Assembly (NCBI GenBank): GCA_001936135.1
Contig: CP012814.1
Coordinates: 124,001-188,000 of the forward strand
Reading direction: 5' to 3'
DNA: 64,000 bases
From: Saccharomycopsis fibuligera x Saccharomycopsis cf. fibuligera
Taxonomy: Eukaryota; Ascomycota; Saccharomycetes; Ascoideales; Saccharomycopsidaceae
A model generated the notes under the pieces. It did no database searches. It saw nothing but the letters and a program-made list of their open reading frames with translations, and was not told the origin of the DNA. Of the stretch, positions 8,437 to 19,887 are shown one piece after another. Both the position numbers and the translations under genes were made by a program. How positions within the stretch are numbered: the stretch's first letter is position 1; each line of letters starts with the position of its first letter.

Positions 8437-10035
8437 TTACTCCTCATCCCAAGCGTAAGGACTCTTACTTCTTAAATAAGGTCCATATTTGGTAAACACA
8501 AATGGCATGGGGAGCATCACTACCCCAATCATTGCCATTAAAAAACTTGCCCAATTGACTCCCATGCCACTGTAAACGTAATATCCAAACAATGGGAATA
8601 TACCAGACATCAAGCATCTAACGAAAACATTAGCAGCCACCGCTGATGCAGAATACAATCTATAAGCGTCAACTGTGTAGCTGAGAATCCCAGTAAAGAC
8701 TAAAATTGTTCCACCGCCAAACATTGACGAGCCAATCATAATGCCCATCCAATGGACATGAGAATAACTTGTCCAAGCAATGATCATGAGTCCACTGGGT
8801 ATGAAGAAAGAACCATACTTGAACGGTGTAAATCTCATCTCCGGAGTAGATACTCCATTATTTTTAGCAACGTCTTTATCGTAAATTTTTTGAGTGTATA
8901 TGTTTAAAGGTACAAACAAAATCATACCTATACTCATGCCTAAGAACCCTAAGCCTTGCTGGGCTACGGAAAATTGGTAAACATGTTCAAACACGAATGG
9001 TAAGCAAATGAAAAACATGTAAATGAGCGCAAGGACGAAACCCGCGTAGAAACATAAACAGAACATCATTGGATCACGGCATAGAAGCAAGATTGGTCTT
9101 TCACAAGAAAGAACAATTGTAGAAATTAATGATTTAGGGTTTTGTTCTAAAGGAGCATAATATCTATTATCACCAGTTTCTTGTCTCAATCGTTTTGCCT
9201 TTTTAACTAACAAAAAAGGTTTATAAGTCTCTGGGACAAATATAAATACCAGGACAGTCATAACAAAAGTAAATATTATCATGGAGTGGAAACACCATCT
9301 GAAGTTTGAATATTCGTTAATAAAGCCTGATACAATTGCTCCCACTGTTGGGGCAAAAAATGGAGGAACCACAAATAACTGGTAAGGAATAAAAATTTCA
9401 TGTTTATCAAAAATGTCAGAAAAAGTCCCCGATCCCACTGATAAAAATGCAGAGCCAAAAAAGCTAGTCATGAATCTGCTAAAAACAATTGACCCATAAT
9501 TGTTAGAAAATGAAGCAACGAATTGAAAAGCAAAGCTTAGAATCAAGCCAGTAATGTATACTACCTTCCTTCCATAAAATTCAGAAATTGGGGATAAAAA
9601 AACAGGTCCCAAAGATAGACCAAAAATGTAAAAAGTGATGCCCAAGATTGCAACTTCTCTAGATATATGGAAATATTCCATCAAGTTTGGAATAGCAAGA
9701 GACCATACTGAAGAAGTGATAGTCACACAGAACGCAGTAGCTGATAACAAGCATGCAATTAACATTTTATGAGCATATGACAAGCGAATAGCAATATTTT
9801 CCTTATCATTATTACCATCAAATGAAACTCTGAATGGATCATTTTCCAGAGACAGTTTTTCCTCATTAGCAATTTCTTCATCACGCCTGCTGCCGGTTGC
9901 TTCTAGTGTTGTATTAACAGTCCCCACTTGTTCTCGATTCCCAGACTCATTTTCAATATCTAAAGAGCTTGGATATGTTTCTTGATTAGCATGGTCGTTT
10001 CCATTTATTGACATATCCTTTTTAACATGATCCAT
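8437..10035 (-). CDS. MFS drug:H+ antiporter (DHA1 family)
   Basis: The 532-residue protein has a hydrophilic N-terminus of about 90 residues containing ENDPFRVSFDG, a DPF...FDG signature seen in yeast DHA1 carriers, then about twelve hydrophobic spans. The MFS loop motif is present as GPVFLSPISEFYGRKVVY after span 2, and TSFFGSAFLSVGSGTFSDIF precedes span 5. A long cytoplasmic loop (about residues 263-305) separates the halves. The family exports drugs and polyamines across the plasma membrane; the nearest types are Yhk8, Flu1 or Nag3/Nag4, and the substrate cannot be read from sequence. It ends YAWDEE. It is divergent from the Nup gene across a 500-bp region with a 15-bp tandem repeat. Confidence 0.8.
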   Translation of the reverse strand: MDHVKKDMSINGNDHANQETYPSSLDIENESGNREQVGTVNTTLEATGSRRDEEIANEEKLSLENDPFRVSFDGNNDKENIAIRLSYAHKMLIACLLSATAFCVTITSSVWSLAIPNLMEYFHISREVAILGITFYIFGLSLGPVFLSPISEFYGRKVVYITGLILSFAFQFVASFSNNYGSIVFSRFMTSFFGSAFLSVGSGTFSDIFDKHEIFIPYQLFVVPPFFAPTVGAIVSGFINEYSNFRWCFHSMIIFTFVMTVLVFIFVPETYKPFLLVKKAKRLRQETGDNRYYAPLEQNPKSLISTIVLSCERPILLLCRDPMMFCLCFYAGFVLALIYMFFICLPFVFEHVYQFSVAQQGLGFLGMSIGMILFVPLNIYTQKIYDKDVAKNNGVSTPEMRFTPFKYGSFFIPSGLMIIAWTSYSHVHWMGIMIGSSMFGGGTILVFTGILSYTVDAYRLYSASAVAANVFVRCLMSGIFPLFGYYVYSGMGVNWASFLMAMIGVVMLPMPFVFTKYGPYLRSKSPYAWDEE

Positions 10036-10536
10036 TGTAGTTTAATGGCTAGCAATTTACCGCTGCAACGTATTTTAGCAATATAGTGAATGTGATTGGC
10101 CAAAGAGGGACGTAACGGGTTACGATAGCTTATTGAAATCATCAAGGCAAACATGAAATTTTGAAGATTCACAAGAGACTCAGTCGAAAGTAGTATTTAT
10201 GTACCAGAAAGTATATGAGCACACGGGGCTTATAAATAGCATATTACTTAGTTTTCCGTAAACAGATTATATCCGTCGCAAGTATATCCGTCGCAAGTAT
10301 ATCCGTCGCAAGTATATCTATATCCGAAGTGCTCATAGTAGCTAGGGGGCACTACAACCACACACTACCCTACAAACGCTCTTTGTCTGTGCATGCGGTA
10401 GTGAAAAAAACAACATTGGAGAAAAAAAAATACAACAGAAACTCAGGAATATAAACAAAAACAGTGTCTTGCTCTCCATCTACCGAGAACCTATTCCAAC
10501 GTACGCAGACTTGCTAGCGGGAATAATCAAAAGAAA
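10036..10536. promoter_or_regulatory. Divergent promoter of MFS transporter and Nup157/170 gene
   Basis: It contains three exact 15-bp repeats at 10271-10315, the sequence TTATAAATAGC near 10230, and an A-rich stretch before the Nup leader. Which gene each element serves is unknown. Confidence 0.55.
10271..10315. repeat. Three exact copies of a 15-bp unit
   Basis: ATCCGTCGCAAGTAT is repeated three times without change and followed by ATCTATATCCG. Each unit carries CCG, so it could be a cluster of protein-binding sites. Confidence 0.9.
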
Positions 10537-13500
10537 AGTAAGCGTGTTTTTGCAATATCTTAACTAGACTCGCCTGTCAGAAATCAATCGTTCCATTGCT
10601 GAAGTTTTACTAACATATTTCCCTCAGTGGCTAATGTTTATTTTGGTCAATCAGTTCCTCAGGTAAACTCTGGGAGTTTGTATCCCACTTTCCAAGACAA
10701 TAGGATCGTGGCGCAACCAGATAAGCCAACCAAATACGAGGCAAGCTCCAAAATTTTGGGAATTTCGGATTTGAACTCGATTGAGTTAGCTTCCAAATAC
10801 GTCCAGAGTATCTTTGATTATGATAATTCAACGCCAATTCTCGACGAATATACCCATTTATCAAACCCAGTCAATTACTTTTACAGCAAGAAACCTAACG
10901 GATTGGGTCCATTCAACACTTTTGAAAGAACTTTTATTTCCAGCATACCTGACAAGGTGTTGCAAGAATTGGAAGGATCTGTCAATAAAAGTAATATCAA
11001 TTTGGGCCTTTTCCATGAATTGAACAGAGTTTGGATTATCAATGGTAACAAATTGATTTTGTGGGACTATCTCAATGGCTCTGAGTATTCTATTATAGAC
11101 GAAATTCCAAATGATATAATTGCGGTTAAACTTATCAAGCCAAAACCAAACACATTTGTGGAATCAGTAAAACATTTGCTTATCATATCCACCGCTTACA
11201 ATATCTACATCTTAGCAGTGTCTAGCACCAAAGACAAAGAATTAGAGATTTGCAACACTGACTTATCAGTGTCAGCTAACTCTATAAATGCTGATCAATT
11301 CATTTGTTATGAAAAAACTGGTAAAATCTTTTTCACCGGACGTGGTGATGAATTGAACATATGGGAACTTAATTATTCTAGTGAAGAAAAATGGTTTGAC
11401 AAAAAGTGCAACAAAAAATGTTTAACAAGATCTAATTTATCTTACCTTTTACCATCAACCAGCATTTTTGGCTCATCTGCCGGAGAATCTGGTGAGGTTA
11501 TCATTTCATTGCAAATTGACGAATCAAGAGACATTCTTTACACCTTATCTTCGAAATCCGTGATAAGAGCATACCTGATCAAGAAAGAAGGTTTAGAAAG
11601 TCCTTATGTTTTGAGACCAAATCAAATTTTAACTGATCTAAGAACCACTGATTGTAAAGGGGCTAAATTGCTAGCGAAAAGCTTATTCCATATTGTTAGC
11701 CTTAATGTGGTTACCAAATATGAAAATTCTAATTTATACTTGGTTGCTGTAACGCAAGGAGGTTGCAGAATATATTTGAATGGTGCTCTATATGGTGGCA
11801 GGGTTGCTGCATTAAGATTCCAGAATATCAAATTTCCTCCATCAAAGTTTACACTTGCAGAAATTCAGCAACAATTAGTGGAACAGCAACGCCAGACTTC
11901 TTTGCAGCTGCAATCTATAACTAAAGATAGACCAACTAATCTTTTGGGTTTCCAAAAAGAGTCCCCGATTTTGGTCAATACCACTTCAAAAAGTAAAATT
12001 ATATCGCCCGGGATTTTTGTTGCAGCAGTTCACAAAAATAAAGGTGATCAAGACAATGAGAAGCTTTTCATTAGCGTTCCAGATTATGGTGTGTTAAATT
12101 ACTATCATGAATATATTGAAAATGCAACGTTTTTGGAAAGCTTTGGAATAATTTATGATATTGCTCAACTCACACCATCCATGCATGCTACAAGCACACC
12201 GAAGGGCTATGCCAATTATTTTGCCACTCAATTCACTGCGCTTCCTTTGCATATCGCAGTATTGACGAATAAGGGCGTTGAAATTTTCAAGCAACGAACT
12301 CCAGATGCCATTCTCGCCTCTTTGGGCGAACAATTGGTGCCATTTGTGGAAAGATATGGTTTGCAGGAAGCATGTTCTACTGCTTTGAGTATTCTTTGCA
12401 GCGACAAATATTCAGAATCGGCCAAATTAAATACTTTTAACTTTTTTGTTGGTTCAACTACTAATTATCATTTGGAAAACAAGCCAGTTTATGAAAGACC
12501 AACCTTGATGAGCAGCTCCATATCGGAACCTTATAGTTACTCTTTTGAAAATGTGAAGCTAAGTCCAAGATTTTACGGTATTATAATTCTTATTTCAAGA
12601 GTTTTTAGAGACATATGGAATAAGAAGGTTTTCATTGTCAATAAAAGTTCTTTCTTACCTAATGGCTCTAGAAATGAAAAGTATTTAAAGGAAACTAATC
12701 AATTTCTTTCAGGCATTAATATTGAAAAGCCTCAGGTCATTGGATTTTTGAATACCGTTGTCAGAATCTTGAAATTTTTCTCAGATTACGGTAACAGAAT
12801 TCCATACTTTTCTAACTCATTGTCTAATAGAGGTATTTCAAGAGAGGAAGAAACTGCAGTGCAGGCTGAGTTTACTGCATTGAGGTCAATAATTGACTTA
12901 TTGAATATAATGAAAGAAGCATTTTCATTTTTGTCAATTTTGTTTGATGAAAGTCTTATTATTGGATTTGAAGACCAAAGAGTTGACTTTAAAGATACAA
13001 TAAAATTTATTTCTTTAAACACCCAATTTAAATTATCTAGCTTAAAATTCAGTGATTTGTTTTCATTGACTAGAGACACCAAAGAAACTGTCAAAGATGT
13101 TTTCACCTCCATTATCAATAAAAATATTACTAAAGGCGTATCAGTGGACTTCTTGGCTGACAGTTTGCAAAAACACTGCAGCTCATTTTGTTCTGCTAAT
13201 GATGTTATCATTTTCAGAGCATTTGAGCATTTGCGTAAAGCTAACTCTATTGGATCCAAGGACAACGATACTAAATTACAAGAACTAGAAATAGCGGTCA
13301 AGTTGTTCAAAAAAGTAGGCGGTTCTTTGTCTTTAGAAGATTTGAAAGAAGCAGTTGTGACAATGATAAAACTCGACTATTATCCAGAAGTCATTGAATT
13401 TGTGTTGGATGTTGCCAATATTATTGATAAAGATAAAGTAACTTTGAAGTATGTCAGCGAGGGCAAGCCACTCAATGATGAAAGGCAAAAAATTTACCAA

Positions 13501-14697
13501 GCTAAAGTTGATAGATATAGACTTGTGTTTGATATACTAGTGGAAGTTGATATCAAATCAATTCAGAATTATGAAGAGTTCAAGAGAACTTACGGTACTT
13601 TGCACAATAACAATGATCCAATTGTGTTAGAAAGTACTAAACTTAGAGATCAAAGTTACTCAATTTGTTTCAAGTATAATGATGCTTTGTTTCACTATGA
13701 ATTCTATGACTGGTTTGTTAAGCAAGGTATAGAAAAGAAACTTTTGGAAATAGATACGCCATTCATTTTACCATATTTGCGTGAAAGATCAGTTAACTCA
13801 CCAGAGATTTCTTACTTGTTGTCAAGATACTACTCTAAGAGACAGTGTTATTTTGAAGCAGCTGAAGTTTTCTACAAATTGGCTATCAGTGATTTCATCA
13901 TTCCATTAGAAAGCAGAATTGAGTATTTGGCCAAAGCTAGTGGATTTTGTAATTGTGTTGAAGAATTCAGTTTGAGACAACAAACTATTGAGTTATTGAA
14001 TAACATTCAAAGCAATTTGGACATTGCTGGTATCCAGCTTGAGTTGATCACTCAAGTGCAAAATGATGTTAGCTTGAGTGAAGAACAAAAGCTGGAGAAT
14101 ATCACCTCGTTAAGCAACAAGATATTGGACATTAGCTCTCTTTATAATGAGTTCGCTGACCCATTAGGTTACGACGATTACTGTTTGCTCATTTTCAAAG
14201 AAAGCGACTATCGTAACTTTGATGAGATATCTAAAAAATGGGATTCACTCATCAACAAAGTCAAGAGTGTCTACAGTGATAATGGTGATTTGGAGCCATT
14301 GCACATTTTGATATCCAATGTTGTTATCCAAATTGGTAAAAGAGTGCATTCTTCAGAATATGTTTTCCCAGTGCCTATTTTGATTGAAAAGTTGTTGAAA
14401 TTGTTTCAAAGCAGTAAAGTGCCAGCCAATATACCAGAGGGGACAATTGTGGATATTTTCATCAAGTCAGGGATTTCATACAGCAGATTGTACTATATAC
14501 TAAAAGAGATTATTGAGACTGATAGTTCCAAGGACAGAGGCTTGGTTAATAAGGAAATGATTTATTTGATTCAAAGTTGGTGGGAGAATGATTCAAGATT
14601 AAAAGAGGTAATTTCATCCGGAGAAGTAAAGAGCTTAGCCCATTTTTCGATATCCAATGATCCAATCAACAAATATATTAATGAGTTAGGGGTTTAA
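10537..14697 (+). CDS. NUP157/NUP170: Nucleoporin of the Nup155 family; start codon split by an intron
   Basis: The coding frame opens with no in-frame ATG. An intron at 10538..10627 (donor GTAAGC, branch point TACTAAC, acceptor CAG) joins the A at 10537 to TG at 10628, making the start codon at the junction: A|TG GCT AAT. The 1356-residue product begins MANVYFGQSVPQ. Features of Nup155-type proteins include FERTFISSIPDKVLQELE near residue 99, a beta-propeller half (KLILWDYLNG, LTNKGVEIFKQR), and an alpha-solenoid C-terminal half. The family is a scaffold component of the inner ring of the nuclear pore, with paralogues Nup157 and Nup170 in Saccharomyces at similar length (about 1390 and 1500). 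Which paralogue this is cannot be settled here. Confidence 0.85.
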
Positions 14698-16055
14698 GCG
14701 ATCTAAATAGCAATCTTTTGCTATTGATGAGATTTAATAGTGTACAATGGGCCATATAAGCAAAAAAAAAAGCAAAAAAAAAAAAAAAAAAGAATGATAT
14801 AAAAGCACCTTTCTTTTTCTGTTTGTACTTTTCATTAATAAAACGACAGTAATATATGCATTAAGTTAAATTGTATATGACGAAAACGTAATTTGGATAG
14901 TGACGAAAATTGTATAAAAAAGGCAGTAAAAGACACATTCACTCATTTTCTTCTCAAATTTTCGGAAACGCATCTTCTAAAGACGTTGAACTCTGAAACA
15001 CAAGCGTCTTTGGAAATGGTTTTGTAATTAGCTAGCATGCATTCACCGTAAGCTTCACCCTAGTTGGAGAGTTAGTCACTGAATCAATGGCACTTTTGAC
15101 TGATTGGTCAAACCGAACTGGCAAGTGATTGTCATCACCATCACAAGCGCAATAGTGCGGACAACCACAATCACAAGACGGCATCGTCGCCTCATTATCA
15201 AGTTCAAGTCATCAAAGCAATTTTTTTTTTTTTAATTAATTATATCAAAACATGAAATCAGTTATACTTACAGCTGCAGCGCAAACGGCCGAAGCGGCAA
15301 AAACCTTCTGTAGCGGTCTAACGCTCTGTTTCCCAGGCATTATTACTCTTTGGCGAGAATAAGAATTACTGTTGTCCAATTGGGGGGCGAAGAAGGCCAG
15401 CTATAGATTGACTTACTCACTCCATCGTAGATCCCCCCATCCATCATCGCTCTTTGTCCCTCACTTACTTACTGGAGCTCTAACTCAGTCTCATTCTTCG
15501 ATCGCCCGCTGCAGCGATCACATGAATTGTAACCCGGTCGTTGTACTATTATTACTGTAATAACAAATGTTATGCTAAATAGAAATCGGTTAGCAGCCCC
15601 GGGGCCATCGCTGGAGACCAGCGATAACCAGCTGCTGCCACTGCATCCAGCATCATCTCTTCTTGCCATCGCGACTACTTATCCCCAGCTCATCCGCCGT
15701 CCATCATCCACATCGACAGCAATTGCAACAACTACAGCAGAGCTACTACATCTTATCCACTCACCACACATTACCAATTGTACGTACATGTATATATAAG
15801 CATTTCTGCCAACTTTGAACAGCACTGATCCGCTTTGTGCGGCGGCGGCGATGGTGGCGGGCAATGACAGCGGTTGCTTTTTTTCTCCTTGTCGCAATTC
15901 GAACTTTTGTGTTTTTACTGTTCTTTTACTTTTATTTTTTATTTTTTAAATTCTTATTTTTTTGCCTTCTTGCAAAGCATAACTAACAGAGATTCCTTAT
16001 AGCCTTTTACTGTCATTATCCAATATTTAACAACTTTAGAAAACAACAAATAAAC
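14698..16055. other. Long intergenic region, ATG8 upstream
   Basis: About 1.36 kb without a supported gene. Features are A-runs after the Nup gene, a 7-bp stem at 14979-15011, a T-run at 15222-15233, and a perfect 8-bp stem with an AGA loop at 15607-15625. A small ncRNA cannot be excluded, but no known class was recognised. Confidence 0.5.
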
Positions 16056-16664
16056 ATGAGATCTCAATTTAAAGACGAGCATTCTCTCGGTATGTGTGCT
16101 TTTGTTTAGTTTTTTCCCTCGTCGGTGAATGATGGGTGAGGGTTTCTACTTTGCCCCCCTTCTGCGCGATGATGTTCGATGAGGTCGATGAGGTCGATGA
16201 GGTCGAAGAGGAAGGTTATGCGATGGACCTCCTCGGCGTCCTCGATGCCTCCAATCAGCTCCCTAGCGCGTTTACCCAAAGCGCTTAAATATAATGAGTC
16301 TGGCCATCAAATACTAACCTGTTGCTGTATAGAAAAGAGAAAGGTAGAAGCCATGAGAATTCTCAAAAAATTCCCTGATAGAATCCCTGTCATTTGCGAA
16401 AAAGTCGAGAAATCCGATATTCAAGAAATTGACAAGAGAAAATATTTGGTGCCATCAGATTTAACCGTTGGTCAGTTTGTTTACGTTATTAGAAAAAGAA
16501 TTCAGTTGCCTCCAGAAAAAGCCATTTTCATTTTCATCAAGGACATTTTACCTCCAACTGCTGCATTGATGTCTTCAATTTATGAAGAACATAAAGATGA
16601 AGATGGATTTTTGTACGTGTTGTATTCTGGGGAAAATACTTTTGGTGAACCATTGCAAGAATGA
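16056..16664 (+). CDS. ATG8: Autophagy ubiquitin-like protein Atg8 (two exons)
   Basis: Exon 1 is 16056..16089 ([11 protein letters not shown] plus one base), the intron is 16090..16332 (GTATGT, TACTAAC, TAG), and exon 2 is 16333..16664. The 121-residue product restores the family start [15 protein letters not shown] across the junction. It is a single ubiquitin-like domain with two N-terminal helices and the conserved block [18 protein letters not shown]. The end is SGENTFG followed by EPLQE; Gly116 is where Atg4 would cut before coupling to phosphatidylethanolamine on autophagosome membranes. The usual length is about 117, so the five-residue tail after Gly is slightly long. The intron contains a 9-bp tandem repeat. 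Confidence 0.97.
16181..16207. repeat. 9-bp tandem repeat inside the ATG8 intron
   Basis: GAGGTCGAT occurs twice exactly and once as GAGGTCGAA, preceded by a partial unit. It lies within the 243-bp intron, well before the branch point. Confidence 0.85.
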
Positions 16665-16927
16665 GTTTATTCAATTAATCATTAACTATTCCTTTTTTTT
16701 CTTCTTCTTCTCCTATCTTGTCTCAATCCTTTTTTTTCTTACCTACTCTCTTTTTTCTTCTTTTTTTTTGTTGTATTGTTTGATTTTGGTGTTTTTATTT
16801 GTTAACGCTGGCGGGGATACGTTTTAGTTGAGAAAAGATCATTTCCAGATATGGTTATTTTGTTTTTCTTCTTCGGGCAGTAGTATACTTTGGTTGGGTT
16901 TTTCTTCTAATACATGTTACTTTTTCG

Positions 16928-16965
<38 letters not shown>

Positions 16966-18192
16966 CTATCAAGTTTAATTTTTTACGTTTATTTTTATCT
17001 AGGGTTTTCTGAATTGCCACACAAGACAATAATAAACTCCCACAAAAAACAAAAGAAAAAACTGTTTTGGGTAAAATCATTTACGTCAGATGGCCAACTA
17101 TACGAGTGAGGATAATAGGGACGTCCATTATAATACATAATAAGCTTAGCGCTGGTAAGTGTTATCCATCAACCGTAACTTAAGCCGCCTGGACTTTCAT
17201 GGAAACGTGAAACTAAATGTCAACATGCAACGTGCACAATTTAAAGGTTGTATTCTTTTTGATAGATACCTTGCACCATTGGCAACATGCATAGTTACAT
17301 GCATGTATACAAACGCGCAAGTAAAAAGTCTCTGGTATTGATCAAAGCTCACAGTCTACGAACACGTTAAGTGCGATCTCTTTGAAAAAAAAAAAAAAAT
17401 ACTAATGAGACGTACTTGAAAAGAAAAGAAAAGAAAAAGTGTGCGAGCCAAGCAGAAAGTAGGCTGTGAAAGTAGCATCAAGGTGCAAAAAGAGAAAAAG
17501 ACAACCCAACCTGGCATCTCAAACGAGTACATGTGTAACGATATATAAAACATTGCGGCCTCTTTCCTTATCTAGACCATCTCTTTTGCTTTGCCTCGCA
17601 TTCCGGCTCCTTACTCAAACTTAGAAGCTTACAAACGTGTGATCAAAGTTGCCTGTCTGGCTTTCAGCTGTAACCTGTAGTATTACAAAGGGAACAAACT
17701 ATATGCAATACACGCCCGAGAAATGTTACGATTTTAATTTTGGTTTTGATTCTGATATTTGAGAACGTGAGAGCGAGCGCTGCGCAAAAAGTGTACCTGT
17801 GAGACCGAATGAAACGCTGGGGAAAAAAAAAATCATACAAGATCGTAATATAATAAAACAGGTGAGATAGTAAAATAGTGAGAAGGTAAGTAAATAACAA
17901 AAGCAAACCAAAAAGCAACAAGCAACAAGCAACAAGTGGTAAATTTTGGTATAAGAAGTGAAGGAGAAGAAGAAGAAAGCTGTAGAAGGTCTAATGAGGA
18001 ATAACAAAAAAAAAAAAAAAATTATGAAAAGCAGCAGAGAAAAGAGTGATAATAACGATAAGGGAGACAAAGAATATAATAAGATAACGAGATAAAAACA
18101 ATGCAAAACAGTAAACAAATCAAACAAGCAAACAGCTGAGAAAAGTTTCCTCTAAGTTCAACTTTTTGAAAAAAGAAAAAACAGCTCAAAAC
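16665..18192. other. Intergenic between ATG8 and WSC gene (convergent)
   Basis: It contains pyrimidine-rich ATG8 3' sequence with a 34-T run at 16930-16963, then a purine-rich plus strand at 17380-18180 that is the 3' flank of the minus-strand WSC gene. No convincing gene was seen in about 1.5 kb. Confidence 0.55.
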
Positions 18193-19887
18193 TCAGTCTC
18201 TTACTCTATCTCTAAACAAATCATCGTCACTTTGATCATCAGTGGAAATTCCGCTAATTGTATGTTTGTGATTTTGATGACTTTTTGGATCAAGATATTG
18301 CCTGCTGGTATCATTCGTAGCGCTGTGGCCACTCTTTATGCTCTCATTATCCGGATTCATAATTCTCAAGCCAGCTCCACGACGAGGTGGATTAACTAAC
18401 GGTGCGGTACTTGGATCTGTGAAGTCGAATTCATCATCGTCATGATCATGATCACCAGCAACAGCACCAGCAGCGACAGCGGCTCCTGCATCATCTTCAT
18501 TGTCTAGCTCATGGTGGATTTCATTGGAGAATCTTCCTCTTTGGTTGTCTTCTGAGGACTGTCTGTTGTAATCCGTTGCTGTTGTTTGGGATCCACTGCG
18601 TCTAATGTTGGAGCTTGCTGCGGGCGAACGGTTGGCGTTGGCATAAGCAGCACCAGCACCAGCACCAGCACCAGCAGCGGAACTCACGCCTTGATGAATA
18701 CCCAATGCGGATCCGTCTTGTCTGCCGTTGAATCTCGAAGATGGGTTTCTTGAGAACCCATCATTGTTTGTGCTTGCACTTCCGGAGTGATTGTTATTAT
18801 TAGTAGTATTGTTGCCGTCCCCGGTAGACCCAATAATTGGGCCCAATGCGCCATCTTCGTCATCATCGTTACCGAAATCATCACGCAAGCCGCTGAATCT
18901 GTTCCTCTCTGGATGTCTGCTAGAATAGTTATTAGCCACCACGGTAGCGGCAATAGCGGCATTCAGGGATTTTTCCAAATCTCTGGACTTTTGACGCTGT
19001 CTCCAAATGAACACTAATACCGATACAAAAATGGCCACGGCGGCAACTACCCCAACAACAATACCGGCAATAGCACCGCCAGATAAGCCGGAACCAGAGC
19101 CGCTGGCGTTTTTGGCATTAGTTCCGTTATTGGTACTGTCTGATCCATTGCTGCCCGATGACCCTGAGGCGCTAGCGGTCAAAGTGACATACACGTCTGA
19201 GTAACTAGCAGTGGTTTTGATAACGATGGCAGAGGTGACGGTCTTACCGCTATCATCAGTATTGACGGACAACGAAGTAGATTCTATCGTTGTTGGCTTT
19301 GCTAAAGATGAAGAAGTTTTATGGGTGCCGGAGGTAGTTGAAGTGATGGTACTAGTGGAAACACCAGACGAAGCAGTGACATCGTCACTTGCAGTGGTTG
19401 AAGCAGAAGCAGAAGAACCGGTAGCCGTAGACGAAGCATCAGCATCAGTAGAGGACGAGCTAGAAGACGAATCCGAATCCGAATCAGTGGCAGTCGAAGA
19501 AGAGCTTGAAGAGCTACTACTACTACTGTCGTCGTCATCATCATCATCATCGGTGCTGCTTGTCCACACTGAATAGTAATTATCGCCGCCACAAGTCTCA
19601 GCAGGATAACCAGAACATTGGGAACCGCAGTTTGAGTCGCTGACCTTGCTACTCGAAGGAGCACTGTTTGAACAAAGACAAACATTGCCGCCGGTCAACG
19701 CGGCATACTTGTAAGAACTGCACTGAGTCTTACAGTGGCCAGCCGATTGGTAGGTGTATGAAGATCCAGAGCCTGAGAAGGCGCTGGTGGAGTAACATCC
19801 CTTGTATGAGAACGTGGCGGCGCTGGCTAGGTGGAAGTGCGCGAGCAGGGCTAGTATGATGGAGCCGGTGGCAAGCCTTATTTGCAT
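18193..19887 (-). CDS. WSC-domain cell wall stress sensor
   Basis: The 564-residue protein has, in order: a signal peptide at 1-23; a WSC domain at about 24-110 starting ATFSYKGCYST with eight cysteines (KGCY, GHCKTQC, VCLC, NCGSQC, ETCGG); a long Ser/Thr-rich stretch to about residue 260 that would be O-mannosylated; one membrane span at about 270-293 (GGAIAGIVVGVVAAVAIF); a basic stop-transfer (WRQRQKSRD); and a cytoplasmic tail of about 270 residues ending in an acidic segment (DDQSDDDLFRDRVRD). This is the layout of Wsc1-Wsc4 sensors that report wall stress to Rho1 and protein kinase C. The tail segment LRIMNPDNES resembles a conserved Wsc C-terminal motif. Assignment among WSC paralogues is uncertain. 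Confidence 0.88.
   Translation of the reverse strand: MQIRLATGSIILALLAHFHLASAATFSYKGCYSTSAFSGSGSSYTYQSAGHCKTQCSSYKYAALTGGNVCLCSNSAPSSSKVSDSNCGSQCSGYPAETCGGDNYYSVWTSSTDDDDDDDDSSSSSSSSSSSTATDSDSDSSSSSSSTDADASSTATGSSASASTTASDDVTASSGVSTSTITSTTSGTHKTSSSLAKPTTIESTSLSVNTDDSGKTVTSAIVIKTTASYSDVYVTLTASASGSSGSNGSDSTNNGTNAKNASGSGSGLSGGAIAGIVVGVVAAVAIFVSVLVFIWRQRQKSRDLEKSLNAAIAATVVANNYSSRHPERNRFSGLRDDFGNDDDEDGALGPIIGSTGDGNNTTNNNNHSGSASTNNDGFSRNPSSRFNGRQDGSALGIHQGVSSAAGAGAGAGAAYANANRSPAASSNIRRSGSQTTATDYNRQSSEDNQRGRFSNEIHHELDNEDDAGAAVAAGAVAGDHDHDDDEFDFTDPSTAPLVNPPRRGAGLRIMNPDNESIKSGHSATNDTSRQYLDPKSHQNHKHTISGISTDDQSDDDLFRDRVRD

Noticed and set aside
12786-13310. Minus-strand frame of 174 codons inside the Nup gene
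   Set aside because: It lies wholly within a well-supported coding region and has no domain features of its own.
14940-15235. Possible Pol III or SRP-type RNA gene with a T-run at 15222
   Set aside because: B-box resemblance was weak, no known RNA sequence block was found, and the 7-bp stem alone is not evidence.
17726-18127. Minus-strand frame of 133 codons rich in Phe and Leu downstream of the WSC gene
   Set aside because: Composition follows the purine-rich plus strand and it resembles no protein family.
19211-19576. Plus-strand frame opposite the WSC gene, rich in Glu, Val and Leu
   Set aside because: It is the complement of the Ser/Asp repeats of the WSC protein; repeats keep several frames open.
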